Assembly: GCF_001636405.1 (NCBI RefSeq)
Contig: NZ_KV440950.1
Coordinates: forward strand, 674,001-738,000
Origin: Peribacillus frigoritolerans
Lineage (GTDB): Bacteria; Bacillota; Bacilli; Bacillales; DSM-1321
Direction: 5' to 3'
DNA: 64,000 nucleotides
Part shown: positions 10,784-20,152 of the stretch, piece after piece
How the letters are laid out: each line of letters begins with the position of its first letter
Numbering within the stretch: position 1 is the first letter of the stretch
The notes under the pieces: generated by a model
Seen by the model: only the letters and a program-made list of their open reading frames with translations
Databases searched by the model: none
Told to the model about the DNA's origin: nothing
Program-made: the position numbers and the translations under genes

Positions 10784-11059
10784 ATGATTAACATCAATAA
10801 CATGACCTATGAAATAATTGAGGATGAAAGGGAAGGCTATAACGAAGAAGCGTTTAAAGCCAGATACAGTGAGATTTTAACGAAGTATGATTATATAGTG
10901 GGCGATTGGGGTTACGGGCAATTGAGGCTGCGTGGATTTTTTGATGATTCCAATCAGAAAGCCACCTTTGATACGAAAATAAGCACGCTTAGTGAATATC
11001 TATATGAATACTGCAATTTTGGCTGTCCTTATTTCGTCGTGAAGAAAATAAAGAAATAA
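10784..11059 (+). CDS. yutD: YutD family protein (DUF1027)
   Basis: This 91-residue protein matches YutD (DUF1027), a small cytosolic protein conserved in Bacillales and of unknown function. IIEDEREGYNEEAFKARYSE, YIVGDWGYGQLRLRGFF and YCNFGCPYFVVKK are family blocks. ATG 10784 is chosen because AGAGGTG lies six bases before it; an upstream GTG at 10775 overlaps that site. It is a single-gene unit ending at a strong terminator. Confidence 0.9.
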   Translation: MININNMTYEIIEDEREGYNEEAFKARYSEILTKYDYIVGDWGYGQLRLRGFFDDSNQKATFDTKISTLSEYLYEYCNFGCPYFVVKKIKK

Positions 11060-11060
11060 A

Positions 11061-11084
11061 AAGGCCAGAATTCACTCTGGCCTT
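11061..11084. terminator. Terminator after yutD, shared with the convergent gene
   Basis: AAGGCCAGA and TCTGGCCTT form a 9-bp stem with a six-base loop, immediately after the yutD stop and just before the end of the convergent small gene. Confidence 0.85.
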
Positions 11085-11089
11085 CCATG

Positions 11090-11377
11090 TTAAGAGTTGC
11101 CATATCCTTTATATGGAGGCTGTTCGTCTTTTTCTGAATCATCATGTGTCGGATGTGCCCCAGGATATTGTCGAGGCATACCCTCATGTAACGATTTATT
11201 TTCATAATTAAAGGCACTTTGATATCGTTGCCCTTCCTGCCACGGGGTATTTTTATTCTGAACTGGTTCATCTTTTGCTATGGCTGATCCAAAAGGTCCT
11301 TCGGGAAATTCTTCAGGAATTAAATAATCCCTCTGTTTTTCGACATTGGAAAAATCGTGGTATTCTTCTTTGTCCAA
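11090..11377 (-). CDS. Small acidic conserved Bacillus protein, unknown function
   Basis: This 95-residue protein is hydrophilic, acidic, rich in Pro, Asn and Gln, and has no signal peptide or membrane segment, so it is probably cytosolic and partly disordered. I recognise the general type as a conserved Bacillaceae hypothetical protein but cannot assign a function. Support for a real gene is its TTG start at 11375-11377 behind an excellent AGGGGGG site with six-base spacing, its own frame without competing genes, and a shared terminator immediately downstream. Confidence 0.7.
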   Translation of the reverse strand: MDKEEYHDFSNVEKQRDYLIPEEFPEGPFGSAIAKDEPVQNKNTPWQEGQRYQSAFNYENKSLHEGMPRQYPGAHPTHDDSEKDEQPPYKGYGNS

Positions 11378-11447
11378 GATAATCCCCCCTCATGTAATCG
11401 GTCTTACACTCAGTAGGTTTCCCGTTTAAGCTAAAAAACTTCAGCAC

Positions 11448-11714
11448 TCAGACGATTTCCATTAAAAAGTGACGAAGTTCTTCGGCTTCCGCTTCCGACA
11501 ATTGAAAGGCATGCTCAAGATAGCCTTCCTCTTCCAAATCATCAGGCCCAATAATCGCGAAACGGTTACTCTGCATGTTTAAAACAAGCTTCTTTCCATA
11601 GAAACGATCGGTTGCCGTAATGGCCAGATCGAATCTTGATTCCTCTCCCATGAAGCTTATGAACCGGGTTTTTGAATCAACGACGTCATTGTATAAATAA
11701 AAGCGATCTTCCAT
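11448..11714 (-). CDS. DUF3055 family protein
   Basis: This 88-residue protein matches DUF3055, a small conserved family of Firmicutes of unknown role. The blocks TRFISFMGEESRFDLAI, RFAIIGPDDLEEEGYLEHAF and LSEAEAEELRHFL are typical, and the length is full. It is soluble and acidic. It starts with ATG at 11712-11714 after GAAGGGAATG on the minus strand. It lies 70 bases upstream of the acidic small gene in the same direction, so the two may be cotranscribed. Confidence 0.85.
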   Translation of the reverse strand: MEDRFYLYNDVVDSKTRFISFMGEESRFDLAITATDRFYGKKLVLNMQSNRFAIIGPDDLEEEGYLEHAFQLSEAEAEELRHFLMEIV

Positions 11715-11930
11715 AATATCATTCCCTTCGTATCTTCACATTTGTAGTTCCATCATAACAAAGTGACTTCAATAGGGGAACAGACATTTTTCGGGCTTCA
11801 GCTGAAGAACTTCGCTCCAGCAATAATGGCATTCATCGATTAAATGAAAATGGCAAGAATATAAATGGAATCGGGGAGTGTACGTCTGGAAATGCACCCG
11901 CGTAGAATAGGCAATGTGTGGTTGAAGGAA

Positions 11931-11960
11931 TTGAGAGTAAGGGAGAAGCTATGGTATTAT
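11931..11960 (+). promoter_or_regulatory. Candidate sigma-A promoter for yutE-yutF
   Basis: TTGAGA at 11931-11936 and TATTAT at 11955-11960 are separated by 18 bases, about 100 bases before yutE. The surrounding 343-base gap (11715-12058) otherwise holds no gene that I can support: one open frame there lacks a ribosome binding site and any family resemblance. Confidence 0.5.
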
Positions 11961-12058
11961 CAAGGAATAAGGTTGGTTCGGTACAGCGTTTTTAACTATG
12001 CCGCTCATTCAACCAATGATTCCCTATATCATCTTAGATCAGAAAGGATCTGGAAAAA

Positions 12059-12496
12059 ATGTACTTTGTAGACCGCCAAAAGATTGAACAAATATTAGGT
12101 TTTCTTGAAAAGCAGCTTGGACTTTTTGAGGGGCAGGATAATTGGGATGGAAACCATTCGGAACTTATCGCTGAAAGGCTTATACAAACTTCCATCGATT
12201 CCGTGTTGGATGTAGGAAATGCGGTAATTGATGGTTTCATTATGCGTGATCCAGGAAGTTATGAGGATATTATCGATATCCTTCAAGATGAAAAAGTGAT
12301 TTCAGAAGAAAAAGCGATGCAATTCAAAAAGGTTTTGCCATTAAGGAAAATGCTGGTTCAAGACTTCATTGAAGTGAATCACAAAGAACTGCATGCCGTA
12401 TTTTCGGAAAATATCGAGGCATTCAAGCAATTCCCTGATTTGGTGAGGAACTATTTAACGAATGAATTGGGACCTGTTTCAGCTTTTAAAAACTAG
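12059..12496 (+). CDS. yutE: YutE, HepT-like (DUF86) protein
   Basis: This 145-residue helical protein is YutE, of the DUF86/HepT-like fold. Related HepT proteins are HEPN RNase toxins paired with MntA nucleotidyltransferase antitoxins, but no MntA gene is next to this one. The HEPN RNase motif R-x4-6-H is not clear here: VNHKELH occurs near residue 105, without an arginine in the usual place. The chromosomal YutE branch may therefore not be a toxin. AAAGGA lies ten bases before ATG 12059. The gene ends 24 bases before yutF. Confidence 0.85.
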   Translation: MYFVDRQKIEQILGFLEKQLGLFEGQDNWDGNHSELIAERLIQTSIDSVLDVGNAVIDGFIMRDPGSYEDIIDILQDEKVISEEKAMQFKKVLPLRKMLVQDFIEVNHKELHAVFSENIEAFKQFPDLVRNYLTNELGPVSAFKN

Positions 12497-12520
12497 CAGC
12501 GTTAGGAAGGCGAATTTCAA

Positions 12521-13288
12521 ATGAAGTCGTATAAAGGATATTTAATTGACTTAGATGGCACCATGTATCGCGGAACGGAACAAATTGCGGAAGCGGCAGG
12601 GTTTATTAATGACTTAAGGAAAAGGGATATCCCTTATTTATTCGTCACCAATAATTCATCCCGTACTCCGGCACAGGTAGCGGATAAATTGAGAAGCATC
12701 GGCATATCGACGGAGGATGACCAGGTTTTCACGACAAGCATGGCCACTGCCAATTACATAGCTGAACAAAAGAAAGGTGCATCGGTCTATGTGGTGGGTG
12801 AAGAAGGCATAATCGAGGCTCTTAAGGAAAAAGGAATGAAGCTTGTGGAAGAGCATCCCGATTATCTGGTCATGGGCATCGACCGCGGCATCAATTATGA
12901 AAAGCTGTCAAAAGCCTGTCTTGCTGTAAGAAATGGTGCTGTTTTCATTTCGACCAATGGTGATATTGCCATTCCTACCGAGCAAGGCCTTTTGCCTGGG
13001 AATGGTTCCTTGACCTCCGTTGTTTCCGTTTCGACCCAGGTACAGCCGATTTTCATTGGAAAGCCAGAATCCGTCATAGTGGAGCAAGCCTTAAGAGTAT
13101 TGGGGGTTCCTAAAGAAGAGACAATCATGGTTGGGGATAACTATGATACGGATATTCTTGCCGGCATTAATGCTGGGATCGATACACTGCTTGTACATAC
13201 TGGCGTAACGACAAAAGAACGTTTAAAGCAATATAAGGAGCAGCCTACGCATGTGGTGGACACCCTTGACTTATGGCGCTTTGAATGA
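12521..13288 (+). CDS. yutF: YutF, NagD-type HAD phosphatase
   Basis: This 255-residue enzyme belongs to HAD subfamily IIA, the NagD/YutF group of sugar- or nucleotide-phosphate phosphatases. Motif I is DLDGTMYRG near residues 10-18, motif II VTNNSSRTP, the lysine of motif III is in FIGKPES, and motif IV is GDNYDTDI. The insertion between motifs II and III is the C2 cap of the family. It follows yutE with a short gap and ends at a strong terminator. The physiological substrate is not evident from sequence. Confidence 0.93.
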   Translation: MKSYKGYLIDLDGTMYRGTEQIAEAAGFINDLRKRDIPYLFVTNNSSRTPAQVADKLRSIGISTEDDQVFTTSMATANYIAEQKKGASVYVVGEEGIIEALKEKGMKLVEEHPDYLVMGIDRGINYEKLSKACLAVRNGAVFISTNGDIAIPTEQGLLPGNGSLTSVVSVSTQVQPIFIGKPESVIVEQALRVLGVPKEETIMVGDNYDTDILAGINAGIDTLLVHTGVTTKERLKQYKEQPTHVVDTLDLWRFE

Positions 13289-13289
13289 A

Positions 13290-13324
13290 AAAAACCAGGT
13301 CTGCGAATGCAGCCCTGGTTTTTT
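13290..13324. terminator. Terminator between yutF and yutG
   Basis: AAAACCAGG pairs with CCTGGTTTT around a 13-base loop, with A and T runs on both sides, suiting both convergent genes. Confidence 0.85.
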
Positions 13325-13345
13325 CATGTCGTCAATATCATTCGT

Positions 13346-13843
13346 TTATTCCGCATTTTCGGTTCTATGGGCAAGCCGGCTTGAAGCGGCAGCGGCAATT
13401 GCCCCAACGATATCATCTAAAAAGGTGTTCACCTTACCTGTGCTTTTATCGTTTAAATATTTTAAGATACCCGGCTTTTGTTTATCGATGAAACCATAAT
13501 TGGTAAAGCCGATGGATCCATAAACATTCACAATTGAAAAAGCCAATATTTCATCGACCCCATATAGGCCTTCATCTATTTCAATGATGCTCAGCAGAGG
13601 CTCCTCGAGCAGTTTTTTCTCAGCCAGAATATCCAACTGTATGCCGGTAAGGATGGCATTTTGGACCTCGCGTTTTGAAAGGACACGTTCGACATTGTGA
13701 AGGCAATCGGACATTTGGAGATTTTCATGGTAGCCGGATTGTAAATACATGACAAGCTCAGCGATATCCTCCAATTTCACTCCTCGTTCAATTAGCCATT
13801 TCCGAGCTGTCTTTTCTGACATTGATTGTTCAATATTAGCCAT
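13346..13843 (-). CDS. yutG: PgpA-like phosphatidylglycerophosphatase family protein YutG
   Basis: This 165-residue protein belongs to the phosphatidylglycerophosphatase A-like family, as YutG does. ARKWLIERGVKLEDIAELV near the N-terminus, DEILAFSIVNVYGSIGFTNYGF and FLDDIVGAIAAAASSRLAH at the C-terminus are the recognisable blocks; the last contains the Asp pair of the family. The start MANIEQSM at 13843 is preceded by GGGTGATG; ATG 13855 is an alternative with a weaker site. Enzyme activity of this branch is inferred from family only. Confidence 0.85.
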   Translation of the reverse strand: MANIEQSMSEKTARKWLIERGVKLEDIAELVMYLQSGYHENLQMSDCLHNVERVLSKREVQNAILTGIQLDILAEKKLLEEPLLSIIEIDEGLYGVDEILAFSIVNVYGSIGFTNYGFIDKQKPGILKYLNDKSTGKVNTFLDDIVGAIAAAASSRLAHRTENAE

Positions 13844-13930
13844 TTCATCACCCATTTCTCTATATTTTAAAGGGATAGTTCTAATGCAGGTAGTTTGATT
13901 TGATTAAACTGAAAACCTATGGAGGATGTT

Positions 13931-13996
13931 TTGATTGGAATTTCTAATAAGGTTTCGATAATCATTCAGAAAACGGGTTATTCCACATATATATAA
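13931..13996 (+). CDS. Possible 21-residue peptide upstream of yutH
   Basis: A TTG codon six bases after TGGAGG opens a 21-codon frame (MIGISNKVSIIIQKTGYSTYI). The site is the only support: there is no family match that I know and the yutH coding region starts 54 bases later with its own AAGGAGG. It could be a leader or a chance frame. Confidence 0.2.
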   Translation: MIGISNKVSIIIQKTGYSTYI

Positions 13997-14049
13997 GTAT
14001 ATGATGTCCAATATTTCTATTATATCCATTTGATGAAGGAGGCCATTCC

Positions 14050-15051
14050 ATGATAGAAGAAATCATTTTTAATAATTATGGCATACAGGTGGAGCTTGAA
14101 GAAGCCAATGTCAGGTTTCCAAGCTTCCGCTCAGGAAATAAGGTGTACAGTATCGTTCCCATTGAAAATATGGAGCAGGAGGAATTAGTGGAACGGTATA
14201 AAATGTCTCAACATCTGATTTCACAAGGTGATCGTCACGTATCCGCCTTTGTCCTTGCCAATCATGGAAGTTATGTTTCGGAAGCGGATGAACAATTATT
14301 CATCCTTCTCGCCAATCAGGCATTGGAAGGTCCGAGAAATTTCAATCCGGGAAGACGTCTGGCAAGATTCCATCAGCGTGGGAGAACGATTAATGAAACG
14401 ATTCGAACTTGTTCAAGGATCGGTAAATGGAAAGAACTCTGGGAACAAAGGATCGATCAGTTAGAAAAGATTTGGCGGGATAAGCTCAACGCCCATCCTG
14501 ATAACCAGTTTGAAAAATTATTTATAGAAACCTTTCCCTATTATATGGTCCTAGGTGAAAATGCGATTCAATATTTAGTCGACACGGAAATTGATGATAC
14601 CCCGCAAATTGTCGATAGCGGAACGGTATGTTATGAACGTTTTTTACATGATACCTGGAAAAGCAATAAGTGGATGAAAAATCCGTTCGATTGGGTATTC
14701 GACCACGGAACCAGGGATGTCGCGGAATGGGTGAGGGAACATTATTTTCAAAATGTGCATACCCATCAGCGGGGCATTGGCCATTTCTTTCACGAATATC
14801 AGTCCATAGAACCCTTTTCCAGTTTTTCAGCCCGGTTGTTATATTCGAGGATGCTGTTTCCCATACATTATTTTGAAACGGTGGAAGAGTATTTCTCAAA
14901 AACGACGGAATCGAGGTCGAATGAATTGGAGGATAAAATAGCATCGATCACGAAATCCTCCCAACAATATGAGTCCTTCCTCAAACATTTTTATGAATTG
15001 GCAGAGGTCCCTGCCAAGCATTATGATTTGCCTAAAATTGACTGGATTTAG
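14050..15051 (+). CDS. yutH: YutH, spore coat-associated CotS-like protein
   Basis: This 333-residue protein matches YutH, a spore coat-associated member of the CotS/aminoglycoside phosphotransferase-like fold. Visible blocks are VSAFVLANHGSYVSEADEQ, RRLARFHQRGR (helix usually after the ATP-site region), ETFPYYMVLGENAIQYLVDT and FDWVFDHGTRDVAEWVRE. The catalytic kinase loop HxDxxxxN is replaced, so it is likely not a normal kinase. Its ATG follows AAGGAGG. In B. subtilis yutH is mother-cell expressed. It is a single gene here, upstream of the YkuD gene. Confidence 0.9.
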   Translation: MIEEIIFNNYGIQVELEEANVRFPSFRSGNKVYSIVPIENMEQEELVERYKMSQHLISQGDRHVSAFVLANHGSYVSEADEQLFILLANQALEGPRNFNPGRRLARFHQRGRTINETIRTCSRIGKWKELWEQRIDQLEKIWRDKLNAHPDNQFEKLFIETFPYYMVLGENAIQYLVDTEIDDTPQIVDSGTVCYERFLHDTWKSNKWMKNPFDWVFDHGTRDVAEWVREHYFQNVHTHQRGIGHFFHEYQSIEPFSSFSARLLYSRMLFPIHYFETVEEYFSKTTESRSNELEDKIASITKSSQQYESFLKHFYELAEVPAKHYDLPKIDWI

Positions 15052-15156
15052 ATAAAAACGGGAAAGAAATATGATTCATTCTTACTTACTATGTTATGAT
15101 GATAACAAGATTTTTTAGAATAATTAGATATTTAATCACTGCGGAAGGATGGGATT

Positions 15157-16071
15157 ATGAAAAGATTGATGATGGCCGCCGTTATAGCCTTTTTAATCAT
15201 CCAAACGGCGGATCTTGTGAAAGCTGAATCGAAAACAAATTGCGAATCGACTCAATTCAAGATTGTCATGAAGTCTGAAGCGGATGTGAAAGAAAAGGCG
15301 TCGGCTGCCAGTAAAACGTTAAAAACGTATAAGAAAAATAAAGAATTATCGGCAAGCGGGAGAACTGGAAACTGGTATGAAATCTGTCACGCAAATAAGG
15401 CCGCATATATCAATATGGCAGATGTAAAAGAGGTTTTCAGTACTGATGAAAAAGCTCTTCTGAAGAAATTCGATAGGAGGGAAGGCGTTAACCAAGTTGT
15501 ATCGGCGACAGGTAAATCGATGAGTGATACGAAGGTAACGATCCAAACTTATGAGAAGAAACAAGGGGAATGGCGCCGGGCATTGAAGAAGATGGAGGGT
15601 GTCATTGGGAAGAACGGCTTCACGAAGAGCAAAAAAGAGGGGGATGGGAAATCCCCGGTTGGAATTTTTTCCTTTGGTACGGCCTTTGGAAGCGAAACGA
15701 AGCCGGCCGGAATGAAAATGGGTTATAAGAAAACGACCAAATATGACTACTGGATTGATGATCAGACATCCAAGGATTATAACAAGTGGAAAACCTATAA
15801 AGGAAATCCTGCAGTTAAATGGAAGTCTTTTGAAAGAATGAATCATGAACTGTATAGGTATGGAGCGGTCATCAATTATAATACGGATCCCATCATAAAA
15901 GGAAAAGGCAGTGCAATCTTTCTCCATATATGGAGAGGGGGTACAAAACCGACGGCGGGATGTACAGCCACTGCCGAAAGCAATGTCCTCAGTTTACTGA
16001 AATGGATGGATCCCGTGCAAAAGCCACATATTGTAATGGGTACAAATGATTCATTGAAGAGCGTTAAGTAA
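15157..16071 (+). CDS. Secreted SH3-like/YkuD-domain L,D-transpeptidase-type protein
   Basis: This 304-residue protein has a signal peptide (cleavage near VKAES, about residue 24), an SH3-like region (about 30-95, with SGRTGNWYEICHANKAAYI), and a C-terminal YkuD domain from about 120. The catalytic cluster FLHIWRGGTKPTAGC gives the histidine and cysteine needed for the L,D-transpeptidase nucleophile. Such enzymes cross-link or modify peptidoglycan outside the cell. KKEGDGKSPVGIFSFGTAFG is the usual YkuD turn. It starts at ATG 15157 after GCGGAAGGATG and ends at its own terminator. Confidence 0.88.
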   Translation: MKRLMMAAVIAFLIIQTADLVKAESKTNCESTQFKIVMKSEADVKEKASAASKTLKTYKKNKELSASGRTGNWYEICHANKAAYINMADVKEVFSTDEKALLKKFDRREGVNQVVSATGKSMSDTKVTIQTYEKKQGEWRRALKKMEGVIGKNGFTKSKKEGDGKSPVGIFSFGTAFGSETKPAGMKMGYKKTTKYDYWIDDQTSKDYNKWKTYKGNPAVKWKSFERMNHELYRYGAVINYNTDPIIKGKGSAIFLHIWRGGTKPTAGCTATAESNVLSLLKWMDPVQKPHIVMGTNDSLKSVK

Positions 16072-16132
16072 TAATCATCAAAATGGTTTTCCCATAAAAA
16101 AAATAAACGTTACCCGTTCTTACTCGTTCAAG

Positions 16133-16168
16133 GGATGGACGAAAAAAGTTCGTGCATCCATCTTTTCT
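16133..16168 (+). terminator. Terminator after the YkuD gene
   Basis: GGATG-ACGAA pairs with TTCGT-CATCC with one bulged base on each side, followed by TCTTTT. It separates the YkuD gene from the threonine operon. Confidence 0.7.
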
Positions 16169-16173
16169 AACTA

Positions 16174-16202
16174 TTGATAATTATGTGAATTAAACTTATA
16201 AT
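16174..16202 (+). promoter_or_regulatory. Sigma-A promoter of the hom-thrC-thrB operon
   Basis: TTGATA (16174-16179) and a perfect TATAAT (16197-16202) are spaced by exactly 17 bases. Only about 55 bases lie between the promoter and hom, too few for a T-box or riboswitch leader, so control probably acts at initiation. Confidence 0.82.
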
Positions 16203-16262
16203 GTCTACTATACAAATACAAATGTTTTCTACAGGCAAACAGTTTTAAGGGGGAACCAAAAT

Positions 16263-17561
16263 ATGAAAGCCATCTCGATCGGTTTATTAGGGTTAGGTAC
16301 AGTCGGATCAGGAGTCGTACAAATCATTGAAAGCCACCAGGACAAGCTCATGCATCAAGTGGGCTGTTCCATATCCATTAAGAAGATACTAGTGAAAGAC
16401 ACGACGAAGGAGCGGCTTGTCGCGGTCGAAAAAGGAATGTTAACGGACAATCCTGAGGATATCCTTTCGAATCCCGAGATTGATGTTGTAATAGAAGTGA
16501 TGGGCGGAATCGAAGAAACACGCGGCTATCTAATAGAAGCGATAAAAAATAAAAAGCATATCGTTACGGCCAACAAAGACCTAATGGCTTTACATGGACC
16601 GGAACTGTTGGAATTGGCCACCGATAATCAATGTGACTTGTTCTATGAAGCAAGTGTTGCAGGGGGAATTCCGATTTTACGCGGTCTTGTCGATGGGTTA
16701 TCTTCTGACCGCATCACGAAAATGATGGGAATCGTCAATGGAACGACAAACTTCATTTTAACGAAAATGAGCAAGGAAGGCAGAGCTTATGATGACGTAT
16801 TGAAGGAAGCCCAGGAGCTGGGATTTGCTGAAGCCGATCCGACAGCGGATGTAGGCGGATTGGATGCGGCCCGTAAAATGGCGATCCTATCAACACTCGG
16901 GTTCTCAATGAACATTGGCTTGAATGATGTTGAGGTACAAGGCATTACCGAGATATCCGAAGAGGATTTGAGATATAGCAAGAAGCTTGGTTATACAATG
17001 AAATTGATTGGGGTCGCTTCCAGGGCAGGAGATAGGGTCGACGTAAGTGTCCAGCCTGCACTTCTTCCGGAAGCACATCCGTTGGCATCGGTAAATAATG
17101 AGTATAATGCTGTATACGTTTATGGGGAAGCCGTAGGGGAAACGATGTTTTACGGACCGGGGGCTGGCAGTCTTCCTACTGCGACTGCAGTCGTTTCTGA
17201 TATGGTGACGGTCATCAAGAATATGAGGCTGGGCGTAAATGGCCGCAGTGCCGTTGCACCTCAATACCCGAAACAATTAAAAGATGCCACTGAAATTTTC
17301 GCTAAATTCTTCATTCGGTTACATGTTCAGGATGAAGTTGGCGTTTTAGCCAAAATCACGAATTTATTTGCCGAGCACGGGGTAGGATTCGATAAAATCC
17401 TTCAATTGCCGCTGGATGAAAAGGAATCTTCCGAAATCGTATTAGTTACGCATACTGCCACAAAGGCTGCATTTGAGCAAATAATACAGAAATTACATGA
17501 TTACAATATGGTAAGAGAAGTGAAAAGCACATACAGAGTTGAAGGAGAGGACATCAAATGA
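16263..17561 (+). CDS. hom: Homoserine dehydrogenase
   Basis: This 432-residue enzyme reduces aspartate semialdehyde to homoserine, the branch point to threonine and methionine. The Rossmann motif [12 protein letters not shown] is at residues 7-18, the catalytic block [14 protein letters not shown] and [18 protein letters not shown] follow, and a C-terminal ACT domain starts near residue 350 ([19 protein letters not shown]), the place for threonine feedback. It begins at ATG 16263 after AAGGGGG and overlaps thrC by four bases (ATGA), showing coupling. Confidence 0.97.
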   Translation: MKAISIGLLGLGTVGSGVVQIIESHQDKLMHQVGCSISIKKILVKDTTKERLVAVEKGMLTDNPEDILSNPEIDVVIEVMGGIEETRGYLIEAIKNKKHIVTANKDLMALHGPELLELATDNQCDLFYEASVAGGIPILRGLVDGLSSDRITKMMGIVNGTTNFILTKMSKEGRAYDDVLKEAQELGFAEADPTADVGGLDAARKMAILSTLGFSMNIGLNDVEVQGITEISEEDLRYSKKLGYTMKLIGVASRAGDRVDVSVQPALLPEAHPLASVNNEYNAVYVYGEAVGETMFYGPGAGSLPTATAVVSDMVTVIKNMRLGVNGRSAVAPQYPKQLKDATEIFAKFFIRLHVQDEVGVLAKITNLFAEHGVGFDKILQLPLDEKESSEIVLVTHTATKAAFEQIIQKLHDYNMVREVKSTYRVEGEDIK

Positions 17562-18619
17562 GCTGGCAAGGACTTATAAGCACGTATAAAGATTTTTTAC
17601 CCGTCAATGAAAATACGCCTGCACTAACCCTTTTGGAGGGCAATACACCTTTAATCAGACTGAATCGATTATCCGAAGAGTGGGGAATCGACTTACATGT
17701 AAAATATGAAGGGGCAAATCCAACTGGGTCATTTAAGGACCGCGGAATGGTCATGGCCGTCGCCAAAGCGATAGAAGACGGCAGCGACACGATCATCTGT
17801 GCATCCACAGGGAATACATCTGCAGCTGCAGCAGCTTATGCGGCCCGTGCCAACCTGCGCTGTATCGTCGTCATCCCGGAAGGTAAAATAGCCATGGGCA
17901 AGCTTGCCCAAGCCGTTATGTATGGAGCGGAAATCATCTCGATCGAAGGGAACTTCGACCAAGCTTTAAAGATCGTCCGTTCGCTTAGTGAGAGTTCACC
18001 GATAACTCTTGTGAATTCGGTCAACCCATACCGGATTGAAGGGCAGAAGACAGCTGCTTTCGAAATTTGTGATGCTCTCGGCTCCGCACCGGATATTTTG
18101 GCGCTGCCAGTCGGGAATGCAGGGAATATAACGGCTTACTGGAAAGGCTTTAAGGAATATAACGAATCGAAACAAACGGGCCTTCCTGAAATGAGAGGGT
18201 TCGAAGCTGAAGGAGCGGCTGCAATTGTCCGGGATAGCATTATTGAAAATCCAGAAACGATCGCAACGGCCATCCGGATTGGAAATCCTGCAAGTTGGAA
18301 GTTTGCTGTGGAAGCGGCAAATGAATCCAAAGGCAAAATTGATGAGGTGACAGACGAAGAAATTCTGGAAGCCTATCATTTCCTTGCTAAAAAAGAAGGG
18401 GTATTTGCAGAGCCGGCATCATGTGCTTCCATTGCAGGTATCTATAAACAATTAAAAAGCGGTGAAATCAAAAAAGGAAGTAAGATTGTTGCTGTATTGA
18501 CTGGAAATGGATTGAAGGATCCGAATGTGGCAGTCAATACAAGCACGATTCAACCTACATTGCTGCCAATGGATGAAGAAGTCATTTTAGAACATCTGCA
18601 AGGTGTGAAACAGGCATGA
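17558..18619 (+). CDS. thrC: Threonine synthase
   Basis: This 353-residue PLP enzyme converts O-phosphohomoserine to threonine. The PLP lysine lies in [10 protein letters not shown] near residue 60, the phosphate-binding loop in [14 protein letters not shown], and the later [14 protein letters not shown] block is also typical. It is the short Bacillus form, without the N-terminal extension of fungal and plant types. Its start overlaps the hom stop by four bases and its stop overlaps the thrB start by four, so all three are one tightly coupled operon. Confidence 0.97.
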   Translation: MSWQGLISTYKDFLPVNENTPALTLLEGNTPLIRLNRLSEEWGIDLHVKYEGANPTGSFKDRGMVMAVAKAIEDGSDTIICASTGNTSAAAAAYAARANLRCIVVIPEGKIAMGKLAQAVMYGAEIISIEGNFDQALKIVRSLSESSPITLVNSVNPYRIEGQKTAAFEICDALGSAPDILALPVGNAGNITAYWKGFKEYNESKQTGLPEMRGFEAEGAAAIVRDSIIENPETIATAIRIGNPASWKFAVEAANESKGKIDEVTDEEILEAYHFLAKKEGVFAEPASCASIAGIYKQLKSGEIKKGSKIVAVLTGNGLKDPNVAVNTSTIQPTLLPMDEEVILEHLQGVKQA

Positions 18620-19560
18620 GTGCGGAATCAGAGATGTTCTTGATCCGTGTACCAGCAAGTACGGCCAACTTAGGGCCAGGTTTCGATTCCATCGGCTTGG
18701 CGCTAGGACTTTACTTGGAAATACACGGATCTCCATCAGATCATTGGAAAGTCGTCCCGCTTTCAGAGGAAATGTCTGTTTTTCCAAGGGATGATAATAA
18801 TTATATCGTCCAAATTGCCAAGGAAACGGCGGCCTCCTATGGAAAGGAACTTTCCCCATGCCGGCTTTTCGTCTCTAGCGAAATTCCACTGGCGCGCGGG
18901 CTTGGAAGCAGTGCATCTGCCATTGTGGCGGGAATTGAATTGGCAAACATCGTTGGTGAGCTTCATTTATCAAATGAGGAGAAGAATAGGCATGCTTCCC
19001 TCTTTGAAGGGCATCCCGATAATGCGGGGGCATCTGTGTATGGTGGATTGGTTGTGGGCATTCATACGGAGGAAAGGACGGATGTCGTGTCGTTTCCGAT
19101 CGAGGGAGTTAAGGTGATCGCTGTCATTCCCCATTTTGAATTGCTAACTGAGGATTCAAGAAATGTCCTTCCGAATTCGCTTTCCTATAAAGATGCGATA
19201 AGCGGGAGTGCAGCCGCAAATGTAATGCTTGCAGGAGTTCTATCGAAAGATTGGAAACTTGTTGGTGAAATGATGCAAAGTGATCGTTTCCATCAGCCAT
19301 ATCGAGCGGAGTTGGTCCCTCATTTAGCGCTTATAGAAGAAGTCGTCCACAATGAAGGCGGATTTGGTGCGGCATTAAGCGGAGCAGGACCAACTGTTTT
19401 ATGCTTGGCATCTCCAGAAAAAAGTGAAGGTTTGCTCACTGGATTGAAGGATAGATTTCCGGAATTCCATGTGAAGGAATTGGAAATCGATAATGATGGA
19501 AGTTATACTGCAATCCTTTCTGAACAGGAAAAAAAGGAATTGAAGTTTTTGAAATCGTGA
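18616..19560 (+). CDS. thrB: Homoserine kinase
   Basis: This 314-residue GHMP kinase phosphorylates homoserine. The family features are [20 protein letters not shown] at residues 13-32, the ATP-binding [14 protein letters not shown] near 93-107, and the C-terminal [14 protein letters not shown]. It is the last gene of hom-thrC-thrB and ends 23 bases before a terminator. No abnormality is seen. Confidence 0.97.
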   Translation: MSAESEMFLIRVPASTANLGPGFDSIGLALGLYLEIHGSPSDHWKVVPLSEEMSVFPRDDNNYIVQIAKETAASYGKELSPCRLFVSSEIPLARGLGSSASAIVAGIELANIVGELHLSNEEKNRHASLFEGHPDNAGASVYGGLVVGIHTEERTDVVSFPIEGVKVIAVIPHFELLTEDSRNVLPNSLSYKDAISGSAAANVMLAGVLSKDWKLVGEMMQSDRFHQPYRAELVPHLALIEEVVHNEGGFGAALSGAGPTVLCLASPEKSEGLLTGLKDRFPEFHVKELEIDNDGSYTAILSEQEKKELKFLKS

Positions 19561-19583
19561 GCCGTGTTCATTTGCCATATAAA

Positions 19584-19650
19584 AAAGCTGACCCGTGTCA
19601 AGCCGTATCAATTCATTTGATAGGGCAAAAGCCGAGTCAGCTTTATTTTT
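19584..19650. terminator. Terminator after thrB, shared with yutI
   Basis: AAAGCTGAC at 19584 pairs with GTCAGCTTT ending at 19644, enclosing about 43 bases with further internal pairing, followed by ATTTTT. Leading A residues make it usable from the yutI side too. Confidence 0.7.
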
Positions 19651-19751
19651 ATTACAGTCCGCAAAAAAATTCCGGCCTGCATGAAAAAAGGTTGAACGTG
19701 TATAGATGAAGTGATCCTTCATCCATACGCTGCATGATATTTAAAGGGCTA

Positions 19752-19988
19752 TTAGAAAACTTGTTCAACTTCCACTACACCAGGAACTTCTTCAAGAAGG
19801 GCACGCTCAATCCCAGCTTTTAGCGTAATGGTCGAACTAGGACAGCTTCCGCAAGCTCCTAGTAATCGTAATTTTACAATTCCATCTTCTACGTCAACTA
19901 GTTCACAGTCACCGCCATCACGAAGAAGAAACGGACGAAGCTTATCTAGGACTTCTTGAACTTGAACTTCCATTGTTTGTTCAGACAT
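19752..19988 (-). CDS. yutI: NifU C-terminal-like Fe-S protein YutI
   Basis: This 78-residue protein is a stand-alone NifU-like (Nfu) domain. The cluster-binding motif is [10 protein letters not shown], a CxxC, and the surrounding [20 protein letters not shown] and [11 protein letters not shown] are typical. Such proteins carry [4Fe-4S] clusters to target apoproteins. It starts at ATG 19986-19988 behind AGGAAAGGAG. Together with sufSUB, yutM and lipA in this window it forms a dispersed Fe-S maturation neighbourhood, as in B. subtilis. Confidence 0.95.
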   Translation of the reverse strand: MSEQTMEVQVQEVLDKLRPFLLRDGGDCELVDVEDGIVKLRLLGACGSCPSSTITLKAGIERALLEEVPGVVEVEQVF

Positions 19989-20152
19989 TGCAATCGACTC
20001 CTTTCCTAATCATATTATAATGCGAAGGTAATAAAAAATCCAACTGTAACTTTGCGGAAATATAATCTATATTATTCTGGTATGATGAAAACAGGTGAAG
20101 TTTTAAACATTATTCAAATGAAGCAACTATAATAAGCTGAAGGAGGAAGAGT

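Noticed and set aside
11865..12071. 68-residue open frame upstream of yutE
   Set aside because: It overlaps the yutE promoter and start, has no good site and resembles no family.
16072..16262. T-box or riboswitch leader for hom
   Set aside because: Only about 55 bases lie between the consensus promoter and hom, too short for such leaders.
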